This document shows positions 42,196 through 51,227 of a stretch of DNA of 64,000 nt, in pieces; positions within the stretch are counted from its first letter, which is position 1, and the number at the start of each line of letters is the position of its first letter. This stretch comes from Streptomyces narbonensis. Its GTDB lineage: Bacteria > Actinomycetota > Actinomycetes > Streptomycetales > Streptomycetaceae. The translations under genes were made by a program, and so were the position numbers. Location of the stretch: NCBI RefSeq assembly GCF_014649015.1, contig NZ_BMSF01000001.1:62001-126000 (forward strand), written 5' to 3'. The notes under the pieces were generated by a model. The model was not told the DNA's origin. It saw only the letters and a list, made by a program, of their open reading frames with translations, and made no database searches.

Positions 42196-42659
42196 TCCTG
42201 CGCCGCCTGCTCCACCAGCGGGATGATCCGCAGCGGGACCGGGTTCTCCATCACGATCGCCGTCGACGCCCGCACGATCCCCTCGAAGCCCACCACCTTG
42301 TCGATCACCCGCTGGAGATCGGCGTTGGACCGCGCGACCAGCCGGCAGAGCATGTCGCCGTGACCCGTCGTCGTGTGCAGTTCGAGCACCTCCGGCACCG
42401 TCGCCAGATGCCCCCGCACGTCCGCCCCTTGGCCCTGCTTGATCTCCAGCGTCGCGAAGGCCGTCACCGGATAGCCCAGCGCCGCCGGGTCCACCTGTGG
42501 CCCGAAACCGCAGATCACCCCGCTCGCCTGGAGCCGGTCGAGGCGCGCCTGCACCGTCCCGCGCGCCACCCCGAGGCGTCGGGAGGCCTCCAGGACCCCT
42601 ATCCGCGGCTCGCGCGCGAGAAGCGTGATCAGCCGGCCGTCCAAATGATCGATCGCCAC
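42192..42659 (-). CDS. Lrp/AsnC family regulator, divergent from hpd
   Basis: A 155-residue regulator starting at GTG (MAIDHLDGRLITLLAREPRI) five bases after GGGGAGA. The HTH is GVLEASRRLGVARGTVQARL, and the C-terminal RAM ligand-binding domain follows (FATLEIKQGQ, ELHTTTGHGDMLCRLVARSN). The frame is open 12 codons upstream, but the ribosome binding site favours the GTG. It is transcribed away from hpd across a 121-bp gap, the usual arrangement in Streptomyces. It most likely controls tyrosine catabolism in response to an amino acid (inference). Confidence 0.9.
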   Translation of the reverse strand: MAIDHLDGRLITLLAREPRIGVLEASRRLGVARGTVQARLDRLQASGVICGFGPQVDPAALGYPVTAFATLEIKQGQGADVRGHLATVPEVLELHTTTGHGDMLCRLVARSNADLQRVIDKVVGFEGIVRASTAIVMENPVPLRIIPLVEQAAQE

Positions 42660-42726
42660 AACGGTCTCCCCATAGTCAGGATGTACAAGTCGCACGGCAA
42701 TACTCGCCCGTCGCTATGCAGATTGA

Positions 42727-43926
<1,200 letters not shown>

Positions 43927-43945
43927 TCGCCGCCGCCATCACCGT

Positions 43946-43985
43946 GCGGGAGGGTTCCGGGGCTCCGGCTCCGGGACCCTCCCGC
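43946..43985 (+). terminator. Terminator 1 after hpd
   Basis: GCGGGAGGGT pairs with ACCCTCCCGC, and CCGG/CCGG inner pairs extend the stem. It begins 20 bp after the hpd stop. Confidence 0.75.
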
Positions 43986-43987
43986 AT

Positions 43988-44024
43988 GTGCTCCCGGCCC
44001 ATACGGGGGGTGGGCCGGGAGCAC
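43988..44024. terminator. Terminator 2 between hpd and the TPR gene
   Basis: GTGCTCCCGGCCC pairs perfectly with GGGCCGGGAGCAC around an 11-base loop. Directly after terminator 1 and facing the convergent TPR gene, it can serve both strands. Confidence 0.75.
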
Positions 44025-44054
44025 CTCCGACGGCGCGCGCACGCGCTACTCGCG

Positions 44055-45638
44055 CTACTCGCGCACCGCGCCCGAGGCCGCCGTGTCCGCCGTCGTACCC
44101 GAGCCCGCCGTGACGCCCGAGCCCGCCGTCGTACCCGAGCCGGCCACGACGCCCGAGCCCGCCGTCGTACCCGAGCCCGCCGTGACGCCCGAGCCCGCCG
44201 TGACGCCCGAGCCCGCCGTGACGCCCGAGGCCGCTGTGCCCGTCCCCGCCGCCGTCGAGGCCTCCGCCGGCGCCTCCGGACGGAGTTCCTTCGGGAGCTC
44301 GTCGGGCAGCTCGCCCAGGGCCGTCAGGGCCTGCTCCGCCCGCCGGGCGTGCAGCGGGGAGAACTCCGGGTTGATCCGCAGCGCCTCCGCCAGATGGCGG
44401 CGGGCCGGACCGGTCTGCTCCAGCGCCCGCTCGATCTCGCCCAGGTGGTACGTGAAGAGCGCGCTCCGCAGCCCCTCGTCCGTGGCCCGCTTCGCGTACC
44501 CGAGCGCCTCCCTCGGGTCCCCGGCCCGGTACAGCGCCCATCCGAGCGCGTCCGCCACCGCCACCGAGCGGTGCCCGCGCGCCCACTCCGCCCGGAGCCG
44601 CTCGACCGCCGCCGCCGGCGTGCCGTGGTCCGCCTCCAGCAGCCCCAGGGTCACCTCGCCCCGCACCCACGTGCCGCTCCGCAACCGCTCGTACAGCGCC
44701 CGAGCCTCCCCCTCCAGGCCCACCGCCTCGTACAGCTCGCCCGCCTCCAGGAGGTACTCCGGCAGCGGCAGCCGGGCCAGCGCCGCCCGCCAGTCGCGCA
44801 GCGCCTCGTCGGTACGTCCCAGGCCCGCGAGCGCCCGCGCACGCCCCGCCAGCGAAGGCCCGTGGTCCCGTACGAGCCGCAGTGCCGCGCCGTACCGGGC
44901 GAGCGCCTCGGCCGCCTCGCCCCGCTCCCACGCCAGGTCCCCGAGCCGCCCCAGCGACGCCGCCTTCTCCGCGTCCGTCTCCGCCAGCGCCGCCGCGTCC
45001 AGGGCCGCCGCGTCGGCGTCCTCGCGCCAGCCCCGGTTCCGGTACGCCTGCGCCGCACGCGCGCGCACGACCGCGCCCGCGTGCAGCTCCTCCAGCTTCT
45101 CCGCCGCCTTCCGGGCGGACTCGTAGTCGCCGAGGCCGTTGTACGCGTCGATCAGGACCGGGTACGCGGGCCAGCGCCCCGGCTCCGCCTTCCGCACCCG
45201 CTCGCCCCACTCCTTGGCGGACTTCCAGTCGCCGCGAGCCCCCGCGAGCGCCCCGAGCCCCAGCTGCGCGTCCACGTTGCCCCGGGCGGCGGGCCGTTCG
45301 GCCAGGGACCGCTTCAGCGCCCGCTCGGCCCTCGGGTAGTCGCGTACGTCCCCGATCCGCGCCCCGCGCTCCGTGTAGGCCGCGCCGAGCGCCGCCCAGG
45401 ACGCGTCGTCCTCGGGGTGGGACCTCAGCCACTTCTCCCGGTCGGCGATCAGCGCGGCCAGGTCCGGCAGCGCGGCCTGCGCGCCGGCGTGCGCCGCGAT
45501 CGTCGCCCGCTGCGCCGGACCGGGCGGGGGCGGCGGCCCCTGGCCGACGAGCTCGGGGACGTACAGCAGGGCCGTCGCGGCGAGGACCGCGCCCACGCCC
45601 GCCGCCAGGACCGTCCTCGACACGTTCTGGGTCTTCAT
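44055..45638 (-). CDS. Membrane-anchored tetratricopeptide repeat protein
   Basis: A 527-residue protein with an N-terminal signal anchor (VLAAGVGAVLAATALLYVPE), then a Pro-rich spacer. At least eight TPR-like helical hairpins span ~60-460 (SWAALGAAYTERGARIGDVR, YPVLIDAYNGLGDYESARKA, YRAGDPREALGYAKRATDEG). TPR arrays mediate protein-protein contacts; here they would lie outside the membrane. The last ~50 residues are GVTAGS/GTTAGS six-residue repeats from an 18-bp tandem repeat, probably disordered. An in-frame GTG three codons upstream is an alternative start. Partners unknown. Confidence 0.8.
   Translation of the reverse strand: MKTQNVSRTVLAAGVGAVLAATALLYVPELVGQGPPPPPGPAQRATIAAHAGAQAALPDLAALIADREKWLRSHPEDDASWAALGAAYTERGARIGDVRDYPRAERALKRSLAERPAARGNVDAQLGLGALAGARGDWKSAKEWGERVRKAEPGRWPAYPVLIDAYNGLGDYESARKAAEKLEELHAGAVVRARAAQAYRNRGWREDADAAALDAAALAETDAEKAASLGRLGDLAWERGEAAEALARYGAALRLVRDHGPSLAGRARALAGLGRTDEALRDWRAALARLPLPEYLLEAGELYEAVGLEGEARALYERLRSGTWVRGEVTLGLLEADHGTPAAAVERLRAEWARGHRSVAVADALGWALYRAGDPREALGYAKRATDEGLRSALFTYHLGEIERALEQTGPARRHLAEALRINPEFSPLHARRAEQALTALGELPDELPKELRPEAPAEASTAAGTGTAASGVTAGSGVTAGSGVTAGSGTTAGSGVVAGSGTTAGSGVTAGSGTTADTAASGAVRE
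44092..44229 (-). repeat. 18-bp tandem repeat in the TPR gene
   Basis: About seven and a half copies of an 18-bp unit (GTGACGCCCGAGCCCGCC and the GTCGTACCC variant on the plus strand). They encode alternating GVTAGS and GTTAGS blocks at the C-terminus. The repeat length is a multiple of three, so changes in copy number keep frame. Confidence 0.85.
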
Positions 45639-45736
45639 GGCGCTCACTGTGCGCCCGTACGCGCCTGTACGAAGAGCACACGAAGCGCCCGCTCCGGCGG
45701 GTTCACACCGATGGCCCCGGGTGCCACGCTGGATGC

Positions 45737-47104
45737 ATGGACGATCTTCTGACGCGGCTGCGCGCCGGGCTACCCGCCGAGGCGCTCCTCACCGACCCGG
45801 ACGTCACGGCCTCCTACTCCCGCGACATGGCGAGCTTCTGCGCGGCCGGCACCCCCGCGGTCGTCGTGCTCCCGCGCACCGTCGAACAGGTCCAGCACGT
45901 CATGCGGACCGCCACCGAACTCCGTGTCCCCGTCGTCCCCCAAGGAGCCCGCACGGGCCTCTCCGGCGGCGCCAACGCCTCCGAGGGCTGCATCGTGCTC
46001 TCCCTGGTCAAGATGGACCGCATCCTGGAGATCAACCCGGTCGACCGGATCGCCGTGGTCGAACCGGGTGTCGTCAACGCCGTGCTGTCACGGGCCGTCG
46101 CCGAACACGGCCTGTATTACCCGCCGGACCCCTCCAGCTGGGAGACGTGCACCATCGGCGGGAACATCGGCACCGCCTCCGGAGGTCTGTGCTGCGTCAA
46201 GTACGGAGTCACCGCCGAGTACGTCCTCGGCCTCGACGTCGTCCTCGCCGACGGCCGGCTCCTCACCACCGGCCGCCGCACCGCCAAGGGCGTCGCCGGA
46301 TATGACCTGACCAGGCTCTTCGTCGGGTCCGAGGGCAGCCTGGGCATCGTCGTCGGGGCCGTGCTCGCGCTCAGGCCGCAGCCCCCGGCGCAGCTCGCGC
46401 TCGCCGCCGAGTTCCCCTCCGCGGCCGCCGCCTGCGAGGCCGTCTGCGCGATCATGGAGCGCGGCCACACCCCGTCGCTGCTCGAACTGATGGACCGCAC
46501 CACCGTCCAGGCCGTCAACCGGCTGGCGCACATGGGGCTGCCCGACACCACCGAAGCGCTCCTCCTGTGTGCCTTCGACACCCTGGACCCGGCCGCCGAC
46601 CTGGCCGCCGTCGGTGAGCTGTGCACGGCCGCGGGCGCCACCGAGGTCGTGCCGGCCGCGGACACCGCCGAGTCCGAACTCCTCCTCCAGGCGCGCCGGC
46701 TCTCCCTCACGGCCCTGGAGACGATCAAGACCGCGACGATGATCGACGACGTGTGCGTGCCGCGGACGAAGCTGGCCGCGATGCTCGACGGCACGTCGGC
46801 GATCGCGGAGAAATATGACCTGACCATCGGTGTCTGCGTGCACGCGGGGGACGGCAACACCCATCCCGTCGTCTGCTTCGACCACGCCGACGAGGACGAG
46901 TCGCGGCGCGCTCGGGAGTCCTTCGACGAGATCATGGCGCTCGGGCTCGCCCTCGGCGGCACGATCACCGGCGAGCACGGCGTGGGCGTCCTCAAGAAGG
47001 AGTGGCTGGCCAGGGAGTTGGGCCCGGTCGGCCTCGAACTCCAGCGAGGGATCAAGCACACCTTCGATCCGCTGGGGCTGCTCAACCCCGGAAAGCTGTT
47101 CTGA
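45737..47104 (+). CDS. FAD-binding oxidase, GlcD/glycolate oxidase-like
   Basis: A 455-residue flavoprotein of the D-lactate dehydrogenase/glycolate oxidase (GlcD) family. The FAD_binding_4 domain has VVPQGARTGLSGGANAS and CTIGGNIGTASGGLCCVKYG. The FAD-oxidase C domain ends in GDGNTHPVVCFDHADEDES and GTITGEHGVGVLKKEWL, with the invariant GEHGVG. The substrate is probably a 2-hydroxy acid, but which one cannot be told. It lies divergently from the TPR gene (98-bp gap) with no strong ribosome binding site before the ATG, so a leaderless start is possible. Confidence 0.9.
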   Translation: MDDLLTRLRAGLPAEALLTDPDVTASYSRDMASFCAAGTPAVVVLPRTVEQVQHVMRTATELRVPVVPQGARTGLSGGANASEGCIVLSLVKMDRILEINPVDRIAVVEPGVVNAVLSRAVAEHGLYYPPDPSSWETCTIGGNIGTASGGLCCVKYGVTAEYVLGLDVVLADGRLLTTGRRTAKGVAGYDLTRLFVGSEGSLGIVVGAVLALRPQPPAQLALAAEFPSAAAACEAVCAIMERGHTPSLLELMDRTTVQAVNRLAHMGLPDTTEALLLCAFDTLDPAADLAAVGELCTAAGATEVVPAADTAESELLLQARRLSLTALETIKTATMIDDVCVPRTKLAAMLDGTSAIAEKYDLTIGVCVHAGDGNTHPVVCFDHADEDESRRARESFDEIMALGLALGGTITGEHGVGVLKKEWLARELGPVGLELQRGIKHTFDPLGLLNPGKLF

Positions 47105-47142
47105 GACGAGGGTCAGGTGGCCGTCGCGGCGGGACACGCGGT

Positions 47143-47634
47143 TCACAGCTCGCCGTCCTGCGACTCGTCCGACGGCCACGGGTCGCGCAGCCACAGCTCG
47201 TCGGGGATCACGGTGGTCGCCAGGAGCTCGGCGAGCCCGTCCTCCATACCGAGCCGCTCGGACTCGGTGCCCGGCGGCACCGCGCGCAGGGTCCGCTCCA
47301 GCCAGGCGGACACCTGCGCTGACGGGGCTTCGAGCAGGGCGTCCCCGTCGGGGGAGGAGAGCGCCATCAGGACGACGCTGCGGCCGTCGACCTTCGTCGG
47401 CCAGATGCGGACGTCGCCGTGGCCGCACGCCCGGAAGACGCCCTCGACGAGCAGCTCGCGCGCGAACGTCCAGTTGACCGGGTGGTCCGAGCCGACGTGG
47501 AAGGTGATGTGGACGGCGTACGGGTCGTCGGTGCGGTAGGCGAGCCGGGCGGGGACGGGAACGGCGCGCTCGGGGGAGAGCACCAGCTTGAGCTCCAGCT
47601 CGCGCTCGACGGTGGTGTTGTCGGTGTTCTGCAT
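47143..47634 (-). CDS. ssgG: SsgA-like sporulation and cell division protein
   Basis: A 163-residue SALP-family protein, unique to sporulating actinobacteria. Family motifs are present: LELKLVLSPERAVPVPARLA, YRTDDPYAVHITFHVG, WTFARELLVEGVFRACGHGD, VRIWPTKVDGRSVVLMALSS, DALLEAPSAQVSAWLERTL and AVPPGTESE. SALPs guide FtsZ placement and septal wall remodelling during sporulation. The FAD oxidase/hpd/Lrp neighbours match the ssgG context as I remember it from other Streptomyces, and the length exceeds SsgB (~137). The ATG follows GAGAGGA. The exact paralogue name is an inference from context. Confidence 0.85.
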   Translation of the reverse strand: MQNTDNTTVERELELKLVLSPERAVPVPARLAYRTDDPYAVHITFHVGSDHPVNWTFARELLVEGVFRACGHGDVRIWPTKVDGRSVVLMALSSPDGDALLEAPSAQVSAWLERTLRAVPPGTESERLGMEDGLAELLATTVIPDELWLRDPWPSDESQDGEL

Positions 47635-47976
47635 GGTCGTACGTCCTCTCACGGAGGGCCCCGGACGGGCCTTCACCGGGAGAGAGCGGGGTCCACGCCG
47701 TTCATTACGCGACTTCGGGAGGTTTTCTCGGAAAGTTTTCTCGGAAGGTCTTCGAGAGACCCGGAAGGCGGTCGCAGCGCACCGGCCGACTCCGGAGGCA
47801 TCGGCCCGAACATCACCATGAGTGATCGATTCCGGTCTCTGTCGCCCGAAGGCGGTCTTTCTCGTGGGCTCTTTCTTCCCTCGGGGACGTTCTTCGTTAC
47901 TGTCCTCCTTGGGCGCGGCATGCCCGGGGGAGCGGCCGTGGGATCAAAGGCGTTGTGACTGAACGGAGTCGGGGCA
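47635..47976. other. Divergent promoter region of ssgG and an RDD gene
   Basis: 342 bp with no convincing gene. Left part: ssgG leader with GAGAGGA. Middle: TTTTCTCGGAAAG and TTTTCTCGGAAGG near-repeats at about 47721-47746. Right part: an AT-richer TTCGTTACTGTCC promoter-like stretch and the GGAGTCGGGG ribosome binding site of the RDD gene. Confidence 0.5.
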
Positions 47977-49539
47977 GTGGCTACTCCTCCTGGAGGCGGC
48001 GGAGAGGTACCGCAGGCGGGGTACTACCCGGACCCGTCCATTCCCGGATACATCCGGTACTGGAACGGGGGCGCCTGGGTGCCCGGTACGAGCCGGCCGG
48101 CGCCCAAGGACGGCGAGGGCACGCCGAACCCGCCCGCCGGGGCGATCCCCGCGGGCCCGATCCTGGCCCCCGGTCCCGCGCCCGCGCCGGTGGTCGCGCA
48201 GTACCCGGCCGTGGAGAACCCGGCGGCGGCCCAGAACCTCGCGCCGGCCCAGAACCTCGCGCCGGCCCAGAACCAGGCTCCGGCACCGAGCCCGGCGCGG
48301 ACCCCGGCGCAGAACCCGGCCCAGGGCCCGGCGCAGATCGCCGCCCAGAACCCGGCGCAGATCGCGGCACAGAACCACGGGCCCAGCCCGGCTCTGGCCC
48401 CGGCGCCCGTCCCGGCGGCCCTGCCCGCGGCCCCCGTGCCGGTGGTCGAGGAGACGGGACCCGTCTTCTTCGACGACTTCGAGGAGGCGCCGGTGACGCC
48501 GGAGCCCTCCTCGGCCTGGCAGGCGGACACCGCCCGCCAGACGGGCTTCGGCGGCGAACGCGACCAGAAGGTCGCCTGGGGCGCGCCCCAGGAACAGCAG
48601 CCCGAACCCCCGGCCCGACCCGAACCCCCGGTCCAGCCGCAGCCGCAGCCGCAGCGGCGGGCCCCCGTCGTCCCCGACCCGCGGAGCCCGGCCGAGTGGC
48701 CCGTCGCGGGCACGAGCGAGCCGGCGGAGCCCCGCGCTGCCGCCCCGGCCCCGGCCCCCGCCCCGGCGGCGGACCCCCGGTCGGCCGGGGGAGCCGCGCG
48801 CCTCGGCGGAATGCCCGTCACCCCCGCGCCCGCCCCGCAGCCTGCCCCCGAACCCGCGGCCCCCGCCCCCGCCCCCGTACCTTCCACGCCCTCCTGGGCC
48901 CAGCAGCCGCAGCCGCCGCAGCAGGCCCAGCCGCGCCCCCAGCCTCAAGCCCCATCCCAGCCCCAGCCCCAAGAGCAGCAGGAGCAGCAGCCGCCGGTCC
49001 TGCCGTGGAAGCCACCGGTCGAGGACGTGTTCCAGCAGGCGGCCCGCGCCCAGGCCGCCGCACGCCCCGCGGGTCTCGGCAGGCGCCTGCTGGCCCGGCT
49101 GATCGACACCGTCGTCCTGGGCGCCCTCGTCGGCGCCGCGGGCTTCCCCTTCGTGACCGCCGCCCTCGACCACATCGACGGCAAGATCGAGGCGGCCAAG
49201 CAGTCCGGCACGACCGTCCAGGTGTGGCTTCTGGACGCGACCACTTCCGTGCAGTTCGGCATCGCGCTCGCCTCGCTCTTCGTCATCGGCGTCCTGTACG
49301 AGGCGCTGCCCACCGCCAAGTGGGGGCGGACCCTGGGCAAGAAGCTGTGCGGGATCGAGGTGCGGGACATCGAGGCGCACCAGCCGCCGCGGTTCGGTGC
49401 GGCCCTGCGGCGCTGGCTCGTCTACAGCGTCCTCGGGCTCCTGGTCATCGGCGTCCTCAACGTCCTGTGGTGCCTCTTCGACCGCCCCTGGCGTCAGTGC
49501 TGGCACGACAAGGCAGCCCGCACCTTCGTCGCCCGCTAG
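47977..49539 (+). CDS. RDD family membrane protein with DUF2510 domain and Pro/Ala/Gln-rich linker
   Basis: A 520-residue protein in three parts. Residues ~10-40 are DUF2510 (AGYYPDPSIPGYIRYWNGGA, with WVPGT), a small actinobacterial domain. Residues ~40-360 are a low-complexity Pro/Ala/Gln linker with repeated NLAPAQ and QNPAQ words. Residues ~365-520 are an RDD domain with spans RLLARLIDTVVLGALVGAAG, FGIALASLFVIGVLYEALP and WLVYSVLGLLVIGVLNVLWC; the R-D-D-type residues appear as RRLLARLID. GTG start. The TAG stop is the left edge of a CTAG-bounded element. Transport role unproven; a paralogous RDD gene follows. Confidence 0.85.
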   Translation: MATPPGGGGEVPQAGYYPDPSIPGYIRYWNGGAWVPGTSRPAPKDGEGTPNPPAGAIPAGPILAPGPAPAPVVAQYPAVENPAAAQNLAPAQNLAPAQNQAPAPSPARTPAQNPAQGPAQIAAQNPAQIAAQNHGPSPALAPAPVPAALPAAPVPVVEETGPVFFDDFEEAPVTPEPSSAWQADTARQTGFGGERDQKVAWGAPQEQQPEPPARPEPPVQPQPQPQRRAPVVPDPRSPAEWPVAGTSEPAEPRAAAPAPAPAPAADPRSAGGAARLGGMPVTPAPAPQPAPEPAAPAPAPVPSTPSWAQQPQPPQQAQPRPQPQAPSQPQPQEQQEQQPPVLPWKPPVEDVFQQAARAQAAARPAGLGRRLLARLIDTVVLGALVGAAGFPFVTAALDHIDGKIEAAKQSGTTVQVWLLDATTSVQFGIALASLFVIGVLYEALPTAKWGRTLGKKLCGIEVRDIEAHQPPRFGAALRRWLVYSVLGLLVIGVLNVLWCLFDRPWRQCWHDKAARTFVAR

Positions 49540-49651
49540 GGGGTGTCGTCACATTCCCGCCTGCCCCGCAACGCCTGGCACGCACTCTCGGGGGTGTCTT
49601 GCCGATCAGGCCTGGCTCGCGGGGTCTGGCACCGCGCCTCGCCGACCCTAG
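49536..49651. repeat. CTAG-bounded repeat element
   Basis: Starts C-TA-GGGGGTGTCGTCACATTCCCG, identical at this end to the 36.8-kb element, and ends CTAG before GGCCTGTC. Internal words CTGCCCCGC and GGCACGCACTCTCG also match. The left TA provides the stop of the RDD gene. The middle is degenerate, and part of the right arm is missing compared with the 36.6-kb copy. Confidence 0.65.
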
Positions 49652-49755
49652 GGCCTGTCGCCGGACTCGGTCGGGGGTCGGTCGGGCGGGGGCGCCGTCC
49701 CCCGAACGGGCGTTGATTTCGTGCGGGGTGGCCGCCCCTGGGATGCACTGCCCCC

Positions 49756-50517
49756 ATGAGCACCGATCAGCCGCCGCCCGGCCAGCCGCCCGAGGAGGAC
49801 CCGTTCCTCAAGAGGCCGCAGGAGCCCGCACCACCCTCCTCCGGCCAGCCGCCGCCTGACGGAACACCCCCGCCCGGGGAGCCCCCCGGCGGGCAGCCCC
49901 CGGGAGGGCAGCCCCCGGGCGGGCCTCCGCCGGGGAACCCCTACGGTCCCTCGTCCGGCTCTCCGTACGACAACATGCCTCCGCCTCCGCCCCCGTACGG
50001 GAGCGGTTACGGCGGTGGTTACGGCGGCACCGATCCTCTCTCCGGGATGCCGCCGCTCGCCGAGACCGGCCGGCGCATCCTGGCCCGGCTGATCGACTGG
50101 GTGATCGTCACGGTGCCGCTGGCGATCATCGGTATCCCGTTCGACATCTACGAGCGGGCGACCCGGGACGGCAACGACTTCGGCGACACGGTCAACAGCC
50201 TCAACGGTGGCAGCCAGCTGGTCTTCCAGCTCATCACGATCGTCGCGTACGTCGCCTACGACACGGTGCTGACGGCCAAGAACGGCCAGACGATCGGCAA
50301 GAGGCTGATGAAGCTCCGCGTCGCGATGCTCAACGACGGCTCGACGCCCCCGATGAGCCAGTCGCTGCTGCGGGCCATCGTGCTGTGGTTGCCCGCGCTG
50401 GTCTGCTGCGCCTGCCTGTGGCCGCTGCTCATCCTCATCCTCATCCTGGTCGACAAGCCCTACAAGCAGGGCCTGCACGACAAGGCGGCGAAGACGGTGG
50501 TCGTCACGGCACAGTAG
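49756..50517 (+). CDS. RDD family membrane protein
   Basis: A 253-residue protein with a Pro/Gly-rich N-terminus (PPGGQPPGG, PPPPPPYGSGYGGGYGG) and a C-terminal RDD domain (about 105-250). Three to four spans are visible: RRILARLIDWVIVTVPLAII, LVFQLITIVAYVAYDTVLTA and RAIVLWLPALVCCACLWPLL. The end reads PYKQGLHDKAAKTVVVTAQ. Its RDD region parallels that of the preceding gene, so the pair looks like a tandem duplication with different linkers. It lies 105 bp after the CTAG-bounded element. Ligand unknown. Confidence 0.87.
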   Translation: MSTDQPPPGQPPEEDPFLKRPQEPAPPSSGQPPPDGTPPPGEPPGGQPPGGQPPGGPPPGNPYGPSSGSPYDNMPPPPPPYGSGYGGGYGGTDPLSGMPPLAETGRRILARLIDWVIVTVPLAIIGIPFDIYERATRDGNDFGDTVNSLNGGSQLVFQLITIVAYVAYDTVLTAKNGQTIGKRLMKLRVAMLNDGSTPPMSQSLLRAIVLWLPALVCCACLWPLLILILILVDKPYKQGLHDKAAKTVVVTAQ

Positions 50518-50545
50518 TCAGTCCCGTGTGCCGCTTGTCAGGGCG

Positions 50546-50845
50546 TCACGAACCGATCCGGGTATCGGCCCCCGCGCCCACGCGCGCGGCCGGTATCCGG
50601 ATCTCTTCGTTCCCGAGGGGCGAAGAAGCGGGGGGAGCGGCGGGAACCGGCGCCGCGGAGGTCTTGACGGTCCTCGCCCGTACCGGCATCGTCACCGCCA
50701 CGAGAAGGCCGAGCAGCAGGCCCGCGGCACAGATCACCGCGATCCCGAGAGTCGTCGTCGTGCGCGAGAGCAACAGCAGGGCGACGGTCGCGAGGACGAC
50801 GGTGGCCGAACCGTAGGCGAGTTGTGCGGCGTTCGGTCGCTGCAT
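50546..50845 (-). CDS. Small two-span membrane protein
   Basis: A 99-residue protein, MQRPNAAQLAYGSATVVLAT, with two hydrophobic spans (VLATVALLLLSRTTTTLGI and VICAAGLLLGLLVAVTMPVR) and a polar, Pro/Ala-rich C-terminus. The gene is convergent with the RDD gene (28-bp gap). No family recognised. Confidence 0.6.
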   Translation of the reverse strand: MQRPNAAQLAYGSATVVLATVALLLLSRTTTTLGIAVICAAGLLLGLLVAVTMPVRARTVKTSAAPVPAAPPASSPLGNEEIRIPAARVGAGADTRIGS

Positions 50846-51227
50846 GACAGGTACCGCCCCCTCAGGACATCGGTTCGACTCTATGACGGTGGATGCCCGG
50901 AGGGAACCAGCGGTAAGCGTGACCTAACCCACCGTGCCGGTGCACAGGGGGCGCACGGAGTCACACGACCTGCTCCCTACCCGCCGTGATGCGCCTGCAG
51001 GACGGAGGGGCGGGCGGCAGGACGGGCAGGTCGGGTGTGAGGTATGCCCGCGGGGCGTCCGATTATCGGAATTCTGCTCCCGCATAGTGCAGTTGGTATG
51101 TGCAAGTCAAGATCTGTCTTTTCTGGCGCCACTCCGGTCAAATGTCGTCACTTGTGACGCGCGACCCCGCAGGACGGACACCCCACCTTCGGTCCGGGTG
51201 CGTGGGCGCCGGGGAGGACTACATCAA
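50846..51227. other. Promoter region of the M6 protease gene
   Basis: 382 bp without a convincing gene. Notable sequences: a perfect inverted repeat GTCACTTGTGAC at 51147-51158, an AT-richer stretch (TTATCGGAATTCTGC, GCAAGTCAAGATCTG) at about 51063-51117, and GGGGAGGAC before the GTG. The inverted repeat may be an operator for growth-phase control of the secreted protease. Confidence 0.5.
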
